Assembly: GCF_018070575.1 (NCBI RefSeq)
Contig: NZ_JAGPXN010000028.1
Location: forward strand, 1-62,191
Reading direction: 5' to 3'
DNA: 62,191 bases
Source: Micromonospora sp. C31
GTDB lineage: Bacteria; Actinomycetota; Actinomycetes; Mycobacteriales; Micromonosporaceae
Shown here: in pieces, positions 1 to 8,868 of the stretch
Numbering within the stretch: the stretch's first letter is position 1
How the letters are laid out: each line of letters starts with the position of its first letter
The notes under the pieces: model-generated
Databases searched by the model: none
The model's input: only the letters and a program-made list of their open reading frames with translations
What the model was told of the DNA's origin: nothing
Translations under genes and position numbers: made by a program

Positions 1-398
1 GGGGGGGGGGGCGCCCGCCCCCCCCCCCCCCCCACGCCGTTTGGCTGCGCGCCCGGCCCCACCGTCCTGGCTCGCCCCGGCCGCACACCGTTCTGGCTCG
101 CCCCGGCCGCACACCGTTCTGGCTCCACCCCGGCCGCGCCCGCCTTGGCCGTACCACGGGGCGACACCGGAGCCGCTGGCGGTGCCACCGCAGGGTTGCC
201 CGGCGGGCCCGGCATCCCCGTCGGCGGTACTGCCGCAGGTTGCCCGGTGGACGCGGCGTCCCCGGCCGGCGGAGCGGGCGGGTGTCGGCCAGGTCCGGTC
301 AGCCCGTCCGCTTCCGGTGGGCCGGGCGCGGGTGGGCCGGGCGCCCGCACGACGACGCCGCCCGACCTGGTGGGTCGGGCGGCGCCTCGGTGGCGACG
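1..398. other. Non-coding left edge with homopolymer and short repeats
   Basis: No credible gene is seen here. The window opens with an 11-base G run and then a long C-rich run (positions 1-33). That may be a contig end, an assembly artefact or true low complexity. It is followed by short tandem repeats and two imperfect copies of a segment around 160-260. The leftward sugar operon stops at 399, so its terminator should lie here, but no clean hairpin was picked out. Confidence 0.6.
61..138. repeat. Three 26-bp tandem repeats
   Basis: Units start at 61, 87 and 113 with the pattern accgtYctggctcgcccc followed by ggccgcac. Units 1 and 2 differ at one base and unit 3 is degenerate. There is no sign that the repeat codes for protein, and no function is assigned. 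Confidence 0.75.
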
Positions 399-1385
399 TC
401 AGTTCGCGCCGGTGTCGGGCAGGGCCAACCACCAGGGGTTCTCCCGAGCCCAGTGCACCGTCCGCTCCAGGCCGGTACGCAGCGGCACCTCGCACTTCCA
501 ACCCAGCAGCGTGCGCGCCTTCGTGGTGTCCGGGATCCGCCGGGCCAGGTCCTCGTAAGCGCTGCCCAGCGCCCGACTGGTGTCCACGTCGGTCACCGCG
601 GCGGTGCCGGTGAGCGTGCCGATCATCTCCGCCACCTCGCCGATGGTGTTCTCCACCATGCTGCCGATGTTGAACGACTCGCCGAGCGCCGCCGGGCTGG
701 TGGCGGCGGCGAGCGTACCGGCGACGGCGTCGTCGACGAAGGTGAAGCAGCGGGTCTGCCGGCCGCGGTCGTAGACGACGACCGGGCGCCCGTTCAGCGC
801 CCGGTGCACCGAGCGGCTGACCAGGTACGCCGGGCGCTGCCGGGGGCCGTAGACGTTGAAGTACCGCACGATGGTGGCCGCCAGCCCGTGCTGCCGGGCG
901 AAGGCGTACGTCAGGTGCTCGGTGAGGGCCTTGCTCGACGAGTACGTCCAGCGGTCGGCGGACGTCGCGCCGAGCACCCGGTCGTCCTCCTCCGCCCACG
1001 GCACCGCGGGGTTCTTGCCGAAGACCTCGCTGGTGCTGGCGAGCACGACCCGGGCGCCGGCCCGGCAGGCCAGGTCCAGCACGTTGCGCGTACCGGTGAA
1101 GTTGATGTCCACGACGTCCAGCGGGCGGGACAGGTACTGGTCGACGCCCACCACGGCGGCCAGGTGGTAGACGACGTCGACACCGGGCCTGATCGCCTCG
1201 GCCAGCCGGCCCGGGTCGCGCACGTCGCCCTCGACCAGCCGGGCGTGCGCCGCGGCCGGCGAGCGCCCCACCGGCGGGGCCGGACCGTCGAAGACGGTGA
1301 CGTCGTCGCCGCGTTGCAGCAGCCGGTCCACCAGGTGACCACCGATGAAGCCGTGTCCGCCGGTCACCACCACGCGCGCGCTCAC
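399..1385 (-). CDS. NAD-dependent nucleotide-sugar epimerase/decarboxylase (UDP-xylose-synthase-like SDR)
   Basis: This is a 328-residue extended short-chain dehydrogenase. The N-terminal NAD site reads GGHGFIGGHL and the catalytic Tyr-x3-Lys is YSSSK. The GTG start (1385) overlaps the stop of the upstream sugar dehydrogenase by 4 bp, so the two are translationally coupled. Directly after a 6-dehydrogenase, the likely step is decarboxylation of the nucleotide-uronic acid to a (4-keto)pentose, as CalS9 does after CalS8 in calicheamicin biosynthesis. A 4-epimerase is the main alternative, because sequence alone does not separate the two well. It is the last gene of the leftward operon. Confidence 0.8.
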   Translation of the reverse strand: MSARVVVTGGHGFIGGHLVDRLLQRGDDVTVFDGPAPPVGRSPAAAHARLVEGDVRDPGRLAEAIRPGVDVVYHLAAVVGVDQYLSRPLDVVDINFTGTRNVLDLACRAGARVVLASTSEVFGKNPAVPWAEEDDRVLGATSADRWTYSSSKALTEHLTYAFARQHGLAATIVRYFNVYGPRQRPAYLVSRSVHRALNGRPVVVYDRGRQTRCFTFVDDAVAGTLAAATSPAALGESFNIGSMVENTIGEVAEMIGTLTGTAAVTDVDTSRALGSAYEDLARRIPDTTKARTLLGWKCEVPLRTGLERTVHWARENPWWLALPDTGAN

Positions 1386-2728
1386 CGGCCGATCCCCCGG
1401 TAGCGGTAGCCGGCGGCCCGCAGCCCGGCGATCCTGTCCTTCGGGAAGTACGCGCGCCCGTCGAGCACCAGGCAGGGGCGCGACACCGGCAGCGCGGCGT
1501 AGTCGATCTCGGCGAACCGCCGGTGGTGGGCCAGCACGGCCAGGCAGTCCGCGCCCCGCACCGCCTCGTCGAGGCTGGCGACCGGCCGCAGGCCGAACAG
1601 CTTCTCCGCCTCGTCCGGGTCGACCAGGGGATCGTGCAGGCGGACCTCGCAGCCGGCCTCGCGCAGCGCCGCCACGGCCGGCAGTGTCGGGGTGGCCCGC
1701 AGATCGCCGGTGTCGTTCTTGAACGCCAGGCCCAGCACGGTCACCGTCGCCGTCTCCGCCGGTCGGCCGAGCGCGGCCAACTCGTCCACGACCAGGCGTG
1801 CCGTGTAGCCCGGCATCCCCGCGTTCACCTGCCGGCCGGCAGGTGCGGTGAGGATCTCCAGGCCCCGCTCCCGCGCCGAGTGCCAGACCATCCACGGGTC
1901 CTTGGTCAGGCAGGAGCCGCCCACTCCGACGCTGGGCAGCAGGATGTTGATGTTGCTCTTGCCCTTCGGGATGCTGTTCGCCGCGGCGATGACGTCCAGC
2001 ACGTCGACGTCGAAGAGCGCGCTGAACTTGGCCAGCTCGTTGGCGAGCGCGATGTTCAGGTCGATCCACCAGTTGTCGGCGAGCTTGACGATCTCCGCCG
2101 CCTCCAGCGAGTCCACCGGGATGACGTCCACCCCCAGGGCCCGCTGCCAGAAGTCGCCGGCCGCCCGGGTGCTGTCGGCGTCCAGGCCGCCGGCGACGAT
2201 GGGGAACGTCCGCAGCTCGCGCAGGGCGGTGCCCTCGGCGAGCCGCTCGGGGGTGAAGGCGATCCCGAAGTCCTGCCCGCCGCGCAGCCCACCGCCCTCC
2301 AGCAGCGGCAGGACGAAGTCCCGGGTGGTGCCCGGCGGGACCGTGCTCTTGATCACGATCAGGTGGCCCGGCCGCAGGTGGCGGGCCAACTCGACGCAGG
2401 CGCCACGGAGCTGCTCGTCGGCGAGCGAGCCGTCGCGGCGCACCGGCGTGCCGACGGTGACGAGGACGACGTCGGTCTCCGCCAGCGCGGTGTAGTCGGT
2501 GGTCACCCGCAGCCGGCCGCCCTCGATGCCGGCGCGGACCAGGTCCGGCAGGCCGGGCTCCTCGAACCGGCAGTGCCCGGCGCGCAGCTCGTCGACCAGG
2601 TGCGGGTCGACGTCCACGCCCACCACGTCCAGGCCGCGCTCGGCCAGGACCGCGGCGATGCAGGACCCGACGTAGCCGAGCCCGACGACCGCCACCCGAG
2701 GATCTCGTCGGTCGGACAGAACACCCAT
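1382..2728 (-). CDS. Nucleotide-sugar 6-dehydrogenase (UDP/TDP-glucose dehydrogenase family)
   Basis: The 448-residue product should oxidise C6 of a nucleotide-bound hexose to the uronic acid using two NAD+. The NAD-binding GLGYVGSCIA is at about residues 16-25. The catalytic cysteine is Cys273 in GVGGSC, and the conserved TVPPGTT and FTPERLAEG segments are present. The length is normal for the family. CalS8 in the calicheamicin cluster uses TDP-glucose; the RmlA-type gene in this operon suggests TDP here too, but the base specificity is inferred. The ATG start lies 51 bp beyond the upstream deoxygenase gene. Confidence 0.9.
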   Translation of the reverse strand: MGVLSDRRDPRVAVVGLGYVGSCIAAVLAERGLDVVGVDVDPHLVDELRAGHCRFEEPGLPDLVRAGIEGGRLRVTTDYTALAETDVVLVTVGTPVRRDGSLADEQLRGACVELARHLRPGHLIVIKSTVPPGTTRDFVLPLLEGGGLRGGQDFGIAFTPERLAEGTALRELRTFPIVAGGLDADSTRAAGDFWQRALGVDVIPVDSLEAAEIVKLADNWWIDLNIALANELAKFSALFDVDVLDVIAAANSIPKGKSNINILLPSVGVGGSCLTKDPWMVWHSARERGLEILTAPAGRQVNAGMPGYTARLVVDELAALGRPAETATVTVLGLAFKNDTGDLRATPTLPAVAALREAGCEVRLHDPLVDPDEAEKLFGLRPVASLDEAVRGADCLAVLAHHRRFAEIDYAALPVSRPCLVLDGRAYFPKDRIAGLRAAGYRYRGIGR

Positions 2729-2779
2729 CTGTGCTCCAATCAGGGAAGCTGCCGGGTCCCAGGACCGGGACCCCGCCGG

Positions 2780-4084
2780 TCAGCCGTAGGTCTTGACGAA
2801 CTCGCGGATGGACGAGACGACGTAGTCGATCATCTCGTCGGTGAGCCCGGGGAAGACCCCGACGTGGAAGGTCTGGCTGGTCACGATGTCGCTGTTGGTC
2901 AGCTCGCCGACGACCCGGTACTGCTGGTCGGCGTACGCGGGGTGCCGGGTGAGGTTGCCCGCGAACAGCCGCCGCGTGCCGATCTTGCGGTCCTCCAGGA
3001 AGCCCACCAGCTCGGGCACGTCGAACGGCGCCCCCGGCTGCACGGTGATCACGAAGCCGTACCAGCTCGGGTCGCTGCGCGGCGTGGCGTGGGGCAGCAG
3101 CAGGTGCGGCACCCCGTCCAGGCCCTCGCGCAGGCGCCGCCAGTTGTGCCGCCGGGCGGCGCAGAACTCGTCGACCCGGGCGAGCTGGGCCAGCCCCAGG
3201 GCGGCCTGCAGGTCGGTGGTCTTCAGGTTGTATCCGACGTGCGAGTAGATGTACTTGTGGTCGTAGCCCTCGGGCAGGGTGCCCAGCTGGTGCTCGAACC
3301 GCTTCATGCAGGTGTTGCTCTTGCCCGGGTCGCACCAGCAGTCCCGGCCCCAGTCGCGCAGCGACTCCACGATCCGGGCCAGGGCCAGGTTGGAGGTGAC
3401 CACGCAGCCGCCCTCGCCCATCGTCATGTGGTGCGCGGGATAGAAGCTCGCCGAGGCCAGGTCGCCGAAGCTGCCGGTGGGCCTGCCGTCGTAGAAGGAA
3501 CCGACGGCGTCGCAGTTGTCCTCGATGAGGAACAGGTCGTGCTCCTTGGCGAGCTGCGCCATCTCGGCCACCGCGAACGGATTGCCCACCGCGTGGGCCA
3601 GGATGATGGCCCTGGTCTTCGGGCCGATCGCGGCGGCCACCCGCTCGACGGTGGCGTTGTAGGTGCCCAGCTCGATGTCGACGAAGACCGGCACCAGCCC
3701 GTTCTGCAGGATCGGGTTGACCGTGGTGGGGAACCCGGCCGCCACCGTGATCACCTCGTCGCCGCGGCGCAGCCGCCGGTCGCCGAGCTGCGCCGAGGTG
3801 AGTGCCGAGACGGCCAGCAGGTTGGCGGAGGACCCGGAGTTGCACAGGTGCGCCTTGCGGACCCGCAGCTTGCGGGCGAAGGCCGACTCGAACCGGCGGG
3901 CGTTCTGCCCGGACGCGATGCGCAGGTCGAGCGCGGCCTCGACCAGCGCCACCCGCTCCTCGGCGCCCAGCACCGCGCCCGACGGCCAGATCTCGGTCAC
4001 CCCCGGGACGAACGGCCGCTCCTCCTGGACCTCCTGGTGGTACTTGCGGACGCTCTCCAGCAGCAGCGCCTTGGGGTCGCTCAT
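2780..4084 (-). CDS. PLP/[2Fe-2S] sugar C-3 deoxygenase (RfbH/E1, SpnQ type)
   Basis: A 434-residue DegT-fold protein. The Schiff-base lysine of the fold is replaced by histidine (His218, in FYPAHHMTMGEGG), the mark of the C-3 dehydrases RfbH/E1, ColD and SpnQ. Cysteines expected for an E1-type [2Fe-2S] cluster are present: Cys191 (EDNCDA) and the CWC...C group in RDCWCDPGKSNTC. It should remove the C3 hydroxyl of a nucleotide 4-keto sugar. The N terminus (YHQEVQEERPFVPG) is also typical of RfbH. No dedicated E3-type reductase is visible. In this operon the likely substrate is a 4-ketopentose (inference). Confidence 0.88.
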   Translation of the reverse strand: MSDPKALLLESVRKYHQEVQEERPFVPGVTEIWPSGAVLGAEERVALVEAALDLRIASGQNARRFESAFARKLRVRKAHLCNSGSSANLLAVSALTSAQLGDRRLRRGDEVITVAAGFPTTVNPILQNGLVPVFVDIELGTYNATVERVAAAIGPKTRAIILAHAVGNPFAVAEMAQLAKEHDLFLIEDNCDAVGSFYDGRPTGSFGDLASASFYPAHHMTMGEGGCVVTSNLALARIVESLRDWGRDCWCDPGKSNTCMKRFEHQLGTLPEGYDHKYIYSHVGYNLKTTDLQAALGLAQLARVDEFCAARRHNWRRLREGLDGVPHLLLPHATPRSDPSWYGFVITVQPGAPFDVPELVGFLEDRKIGTRRLFAGNLTRHPAYADQQYRVVGELTNSDIVTSQTFHVGVFPGLTDEMIDYVVSSIREFVKTYG

Positions 4085-4142
4085 CCCATCTTCCTCTCGG
4101 ATCGTGCCCGGCAGCGGGCGTCGGTCGGCGGCCGTACGGGCG

Positions 4143-5204
4143 TCATGCGGCGAACTCGATGCGGCTGTGGTCGCCGACCACCAGCCGGCTCCCGGCCGCC
4201 GGGCCGAGGCTGACCGTGGCGGAGCGGCCGATCACGCAGCCACGCAGGCCACGGACCGCGGTGATCGAGGCGTCCTGGAGCACGATCGAGTCGGCCACCT
4301 CGGCGTCGACGAGTCGGCAGCCGCGCCCGATCGCGGTGTGCGGGCCGATCCGGCTCCCCTCGACCACGGCGCCCGCGCCGATGACCACGGGACCCTCGAC
4401 GCGGCTGGCGACGATCCGGGCGCCCGGCTCGACGACCACGGCGCCGGTCAGCTCGCTGGCCCCGTCGACGCTGCCGGCGACCGCACGCGGCTGACCGTCG
4501 AGCAGGTGCCGGTTGCAGGCCAGCAGGTCGGCCACCCGACCGGTGTCGCGCCAGTACCCGTCGTACTCGCTGGCGCGCACCTCGGCGCCGCTGGTGACCA
4601 GCCACTGCACCGCGTCGGTGATCTCCAGCTCGCCGCGCGCGCTGGGCGTGATGGCGTCGACGCCGGCGTGGATGGCCGGGGTGAAGAAGTAGACGCCGAC
4701 CAGGGCGAGGTCCCCGCGCGGCTGCCGGGGCTTCTCCACCAGGCGGCGTACCGTGCCGTCGGGGTCCAGCTCGACGATGCCGAAGGCGCTCGGGTCGTCC
4801 ACCTTGTGCACGAGCACCTGGGCCGCCGGCCGGTGGCGGCGGAAGTCGTCGGCGTACCGGGCCACGCCGTCGGGCAGCATGACGTCGCCGAGATACATGA
4901 CGAAGTCGTCGTCGCCGAGGAACGGCCGGGCCAGGCGGACGCAGTCGGCGAGCCCGCGGGGCCGGTCCTGACGCAGGTAGGTCAGCCGGACCCCGAGGCG
5001 GGAGCCGTCCCCCAGGGCCTCGCCGATCTGGTCGGCCCAACTGCCCACGATCACGCCGATCTCGGTCACCCCGGCGTCGCGGACGTTCTCCAGCACGTGC
5101 TCCAGGACCGGCTTGTTGGCCACCGGCACGAGCTGCTTGGGCATCGAGTGGCTCAGCGGGCGCAGCCGGGTGCCGGCGCCGCCGGAGAGCACGAGGGCCT
5201 TCAT
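4143..5204 (-). CDS. Glucose-1-phosphate nucleotidyltransferase, long form (RmlA/StrD type)
   Basis: A 353-residue protein that should couple glucose-1-phosphate to dTTP, opening the deoxysugar pathway. The N-terminal signature LSGGAGTRLRPLS and PKQLVPVANKP are intact, with YLGDVM and a VEKP motif further on. The C-terminal third is a left-handed beta-helix of the long RmlA form, with repeated V/I-x-x-G/A steps. The length matches StrD-like enzymes (about 355). It lies between the two DegT-fold genes. The nucleotide is assumed to be TDP from family habit. Confidence 0.9.
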   Translation of the reverse strand: MKALVLSGGAGTRLRPLSHSMPKQLVPVANKPVLEHVLENVRDAGVTEIGVIVGSWADQIGEALGDGSRLGVRLTYLRQDRPRGLADCVRLARPFLGDDDFVMYLGDVMLPDGVARYADDFRRHRPAAQVLVHKVDDPSAFGIVELDPDGTVRRLVEKPRQPRGDLALVGVYFFTPAIHAGVDAITPSARGELEITDAVQWLVTSGAEVRASEYDGYWRDTGRVADLLACNRHLLDGQPRAVAGSVDGASELTGAVVVEPGARIVASRVEGPVVIGAGAVVEGSRIGPHTAIGRGCRLVDAEVADSIVLQDASITAVRGLRGCVIGRSATVSLGPAAGSRLVVGDHSRIEFAA

Positions 5205-5261
5205 CGCGTCCTCCCGGCGTCGGTGCCCCGGGACGGGCCGGCCACCGCCCGCGCCGCCCGG

Positions 5262-6416
5262 TCAGTCACCGGTCCGACCCTGCCGCTGCTCGACGGACTT
5301 GCGCAGACCGTCGACGACCGTTCGTACGTCTGCATCGTCCATTCCCTGGTGGAGCGGTAGGAGGAGGGTGGTCCGCGCCGCCTCGTCGGCGCCGGGCAGG
5401 TGCCCGCCGGCGCCGTACGCGGGCACCTTGTGCAGCGGCGCGTAGCGGAACGTGGTGTAGATCCCGACGCCGAGCAGGTCGGCGGCCACCTGGTCGCGGA
5501 TCGCCGGGTCGAGCTGCACCCAGTAGAAGTAGTGCGAGCCGCGCTGCCCGGCGGGCAGCGGTGGGGGGAGCCGCACGCCCTCGACGTCGGCGAGCAGCCG
5601 GTCGTACTCCTCGGCGATCTCGCGCCGGCGCGCGACGAACCCGGGCAGGCGACGGAGCTGGACCAGGCCGATCGCCGCGGTGAGGTCGTTGCCGACCACC
5701 CGGCGGCCGAACTCCCGCACGTCCAGCTCCCACCAGCGGTGCGGCACCCCCTTGCCGGCGGCGGAGAAGCCGCTGGCGTGCTCCAGGCCGTGGTACGCCA
5801 GTCGGTGGGCCCGCCGGGCCAGCTCCGCGTCGCGCACGTGCAGCATGCCGCCGTCGCCGGTGACCAGGATCTTCATCGCGTCGAAGCTCCACATGGCGAT
5901 GTCACCGAAGCTGCCGCAGGGACGCCCGTCGACGGTCGACGCGACGGCGCACGCCGCGTCCTCCACCAGGGCCACCCCGCGCCGGCGGCACAGCTCGGCG
6001 ATCTCGGCCACCTCGCCGGGGACGCCGCCGTAGTGCAGCAGGATCACCGCCTTCGTGGTGGCTGTCAGGGCCTGCTCCACGTCGGCGACGGAGGGGTTGA
6101 GCGTGCGCGGGTCGACGTCGCAGAAGACCGGTCGGGCACCGACCGAGGCGATGGCGTTGGCCGCTCCGACGAAACTGATCGAGGGCAGCACCACCTCGTC
6201 GCCGGGCCCCAGCGCGAGCAGCTCCACGGCGAGGAAGAGCCCGGCGGTGGCCGAGTTGATGAAGATGGTCCGCTCGGGCACCAGCCCGGCGTGCGCCGCG
6301 AACTCCTGCTCGAACTCCCTGGTGCGCGGCCCGTGCCCCAGCCAGCTGCTGTCGAAGACGGCGCGCACGGCGTCGAGCTCCTCGGCGCCGAGGGTCGGCT
6401 GGAAGACGTTGATCAT
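5262..6416 (-). CDS. PLP-dependent sugar aminotransferase (DegT/DnrJ/EryC1/StrS)
   Basis: A 384-residue aminotransferase. Unlike the neighbouring deoxygenase it keeps the catalytic lysine (Lys182, in SFDAMKILVTGDGG). INSATAGLF and EDAACA contribute to the PLP pocket. It should transfer an amino group to a keto-sugar, most simply C4 of the pentose, as CalS13 does in calicheamicin. The ATG at 6416 is preferred over longer reading because CAGGAGAAG lies just upstream and homology starts with INVFQPTLG. The gap to the glycosyltransferase gene is 178 bp. Confidence 0.9.
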   Translation of the reverse strand: MINVFQPTLGAEELDAVRAVFDSSWLGHGPRTREFEQEFAAHAGLVPERTIFINSATAGLFLAVELLALGPGDEVVLPSISFVGAANAIASVGARPVFCDVDPRTLNPSVADVEQALTATTKAVILLHYGGVPGEVAEIAELCRRRGVALVEDAACAVASTVDGRPCGSFGDIAMWSFDAMKILVTGDGGMLHVRDAELARRAHRLAYHGLEHASGFSAAGKGVPHRWWELDVREFGRRVVGNDLTAAIGLVQLRRLPGFVARRREIAEEYDRLLADVEGVRLPPPLPAGQRGSHYFYWVQLDPAIRDQVAADLLGVGIYTTFRYAPLHKVPAYGAGGHLPGADEAARTTLLLPLHQGMDDADVRTVVDGLRKSVEQRQGRTGD

Positions 6417-6594
6417 CGCTTCTCCTGTGGTCGAGGACGCACGTCCACCGACGGCGGCGCGGGGTGACTGCGGGCAGCCGGCAGCCCGGCGGCGCGTGGG
6501 CGCCACCCGGGTGGGGCGCGGGCGGGCGGTGCGGGACCGGACGGTGCCGGCGGGCGTACGGTGGGCGCCGCCCGCCGGCGACGACGGCCTGGGG

Positions 6595-7938
6595 TCAGGC
6601 CCGGTACCGTCGGGTGAGCTTCTCCAGCACCGGAACCGTCTCGGTCGGGCTGGGCGTGGCGAGCAGGTCGTCGTGCAGGGAGTCGGCCCCCTGCCGGAAC
6701 GTCGGCTCGTCCAGCACGCGGACCAGCTGCTTGCGCATCGCGTCGACGGAGAGGTTCTTGATGTCCAGGACCAGCCCCGCGCTCCGCTCGGCGACGCAGC
6801 GGGCGGTCACCGACGACTCGATGTGCTTGGTGGCCATCGACCACTCCAGGCCGTCGGCCTCGATGGTGATCATGCCGTTGTCGTCGTCGGAGTCCGTGAT
6901 CAGCTGCGGCACCCGCAGCGCCACCGCGCTGGCGAAGGTGCCCATGCCGCCGTGGTGCACCATCGCCGAGCAGGACGGCAGCAACTGGGTCAGCGGCAGG
7001 TAGTCGACGGCGCGGACGTTCCTCGGCAGGGTGGGCATGCCGGCGAGCTGGTCGGCGTTGAGCGTGGCGACCACCTCGACGTCGAGGTCGGAGACCATCT
7101 CCAGCAGGCCGGGCACGTGGTCCCAGCCCCCCTTGAAGTACATCCGCTGGGACAGCCCGAGCGAGAGCGCGACGCGGGGCCGCTCCGGCCGGTGGTGCAG
7201 CCACCGGGGCAGCACCGTCTGCCCGGAGTAGGGCACCCAGCGCATCGGCACGGTCCGGACGCTGGTCGGCAGGCGTACGCCCGGGGGAGTGGGGTCGACG
7301 GTCCACTGGCCCAGCAGCAGCTCGTCGTCGATCTCCAGCCCGTACCGCTCGGCAGCCGGCCGCATGGTCTCGACCAGCGGGTTCTCCTCGGGGCCGGGGC
7401 CCGGTCGGGTGGCCCGCTCGGCGAACCGGTCCATCGTCGAGGCGAAGTAGTCCAGCCCCCAGAGCAGCCGCGCCTGCGCCGCCCCGGCGACGCGCGCCGC
7501 GACCGCGCCGGCCGGGAAGCACGGGTCCCAGAGCACCAGGTCGGGCTGCCAGTCGCGGGCGAAGGCGACCAGGTCGTCGAGGACCGGGTGCGGGTCGCGG
7601 GCGGTGGAACCCACCGGGTGGAAGTCCCACATGGACGGCAGCATGAACTGGTAGAAGACGTCCCAGACCTCCTTGTCCGCCGGCGTCAGCTCCAGCGCCT
7701 CGGTGATCCGGTCGAGCCGCTGCTTGACGCTGCGCGGCTGCGGCCGACCGGGGCCCATCGGCATGATCTCCGGATCGCCGACCGCGACCGGGGTCAGCCC
7801 GACCGCCAACGTGCTCTCCGCCAGGACGGGGTGGGACGCGACACGGACCTCGTGGCCGGCGCTCTGCAACGCCCACGCGAGCGGAACCAGCGGGTACAGG
7901 TGGGCCGGGTTGGGCCACAGGGCGAACAGGACGCGCAT
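6595..7938 (-). CDS. GT1-family glycosyltransferase (EryCIII/CalG type)
   Basis: A 447-residue GT-B fold glycosyltransferase of the antibiotic type. The N terminus MRVLFALWPNPAHLYPLVP is the acceptor-domain start. The C-terminal donor-binding signature is MVHHGGMGTFASAVALRVPQ. It probably attaches the deoxysugar built by the adjacent genes to the enediyne core. It resembles the class that needs a P450-like helper (EryCII/DesVIII), and no such helper was seen. It is the only glycosyltransferase in the window, so a single sugar is the simplest prediction. Confidence 0.9.
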   Translation of the reverse strand: MRVLFALWPNPAHLYPLVPLAWALQSAGHEVRVASHPVLAESTLAVGLTPVAVGDPEIMPMGPGRPQPRSVKQRLDRITEALELTPADKEVWDVFYQFMLPSMWDFHPVGSTARDPHPVLDDLVAFARDWQPDLVLWDPCFPAGAVAARVAGAAQARLLWGLDYFASTMDRFAERATRPGPGPEENPLVETMRPAAERYGLEIDDELLLGQWTVDPTPPGVRLPTSVRTVPMRWVPYSGQTVLPRWLHHRPERPRVALSLGLSQRMYFKGGWDHVPGLLEMVSDLDVEVVATLNADQLAGMPTLPRNVRAVDYLPLTQLLPSCSAMVHHGGMGTFASAVALRVPQLITDSDDDNGMITIEADGLEWSMATKHIESSVTARCVAERSAGLVLDIKNLSVDAMRKQLVRVLDEPTFRQGADSLHDDLLATPSPTETVPVLEKLTRRYRA

Positions 7939-7995
7939 GTCTCTCCTCGGTTGTGCGGGGCCTGGTGGGTGCGGTGCGACGGTCGGCGGAACGGG

Positions 7996-8796
7996 TCAGA
8001 GCTTGCGCGCCACCCCGGCGTACATCCGGTCGGTGGAGGTGGCGTCGGGGTCGTCCTGCCGCCACCGGCCGGTCGGCACGAGCCCCGGCTCGACGAGCTC
8101 GAAGCCCTCGAAGAGCTCGCCGATCTGCGCGGCCGTCCGGTAGACCATCGGTGCGGTGGCGTTGCGGTAGCTGTCCTCCATCATCCGGCGCTCCTCGTCC
8201 GGCCCGCCCTCCACGCAGAGGTGGGACAGGGCCAGGTACGAGCCGGGCGCCATCCGGTCGCGGAAGGCCCGGATGATGCCCTTCGGGTCCTCGCTGTCGC
8301 GGATGAAGTGGAAGACCGCGATGAACAGCACCCCGACGGGCTGGGAGAAGTCGATCAGGGACTTGGTGTCGGGGTGGTCGAGGATCGAGCCGGGGTCGCG
8401 CAGGTCGGCGGTGAAGATCCCGGTGTTGGCGCGCTCCTCCTCGGTGAGCAGGCGCTTGCCGTGCTCGGCGACCGCCGGGTCGTTGTCCACGTAGATCACC
8501 CGGGGCTGCGCGACGGCTCGCCGCGCCACGTGGTGGGTGTTCTCCTGGCTCGGCAGGCCCGCCCCGACGTCGATGAACTGCCGGATCCCGCAATCCTCGG
8601 CGAGGTGCCGCACGGCGCGGCCCAGGAACCGCCGGTTCTCCCACACCACGTCGCGGGTGAGCGTCGGTCCGACCCGCCCGATCACCGCCTCCGCCGCGGC
8701 CCGGTCCACCGGGTAGTTGTTCGTGCCGTGGAGGAAGTAGTCGTACATCCGCGCCGGCGACGGCCGCTCCACGGACTGGGCAGGTTCTGTCGACAT
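7996..8796 (-). CDS. SAM-dependent methyltransferase (PF04672/DUF574 family)
   Basis: A 266-residue protein. PSPARMYDYFLHGTNNYPVDR at the N terminus and FIDVGAGLPSQENTHH, the SAM-binding loop, identify the actinomycete S-adenosyl methyltransferase family PF04672. Its place in the sugar operon suggests O- or N-methylation of the sugar, or methylation of the warhead. The family is broad, and many members lack a known substrate, so the target is unresolved. Confidence 0.85.
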   Translation of the reverse strand: MSTEPAQSVERPSPARMYDYFLHGTNNYPVDRAAAEAVIGRVGPTLTRDVVWENRRFLGRAVRHLAEDCGIRQFIDVGAGLPSQENTHHVARRAVAQPRVIYVDNDPAVAEHGKRLLTEEERANTGIFTADLRDPGSILDHPDTKSLIDFSQPVGVLFIAVFHFIRDSEDPKGIIRAFRDRMAPGSYLALSHLCVEGGPDEERRMMEDSYRNATAPMVYRTAAQIGELFEGFELVEPGLVPTGRWRQDDPDATSTDRMYAGVARKL

Positions 8797-8868
8797 CGGT
8801 CTCTCCTCGTACGTCGCTGGTCGGGGGTGCTGGTGGGGGCCGGCCCCGCCGGGGCCGGCCCCCAGGGG

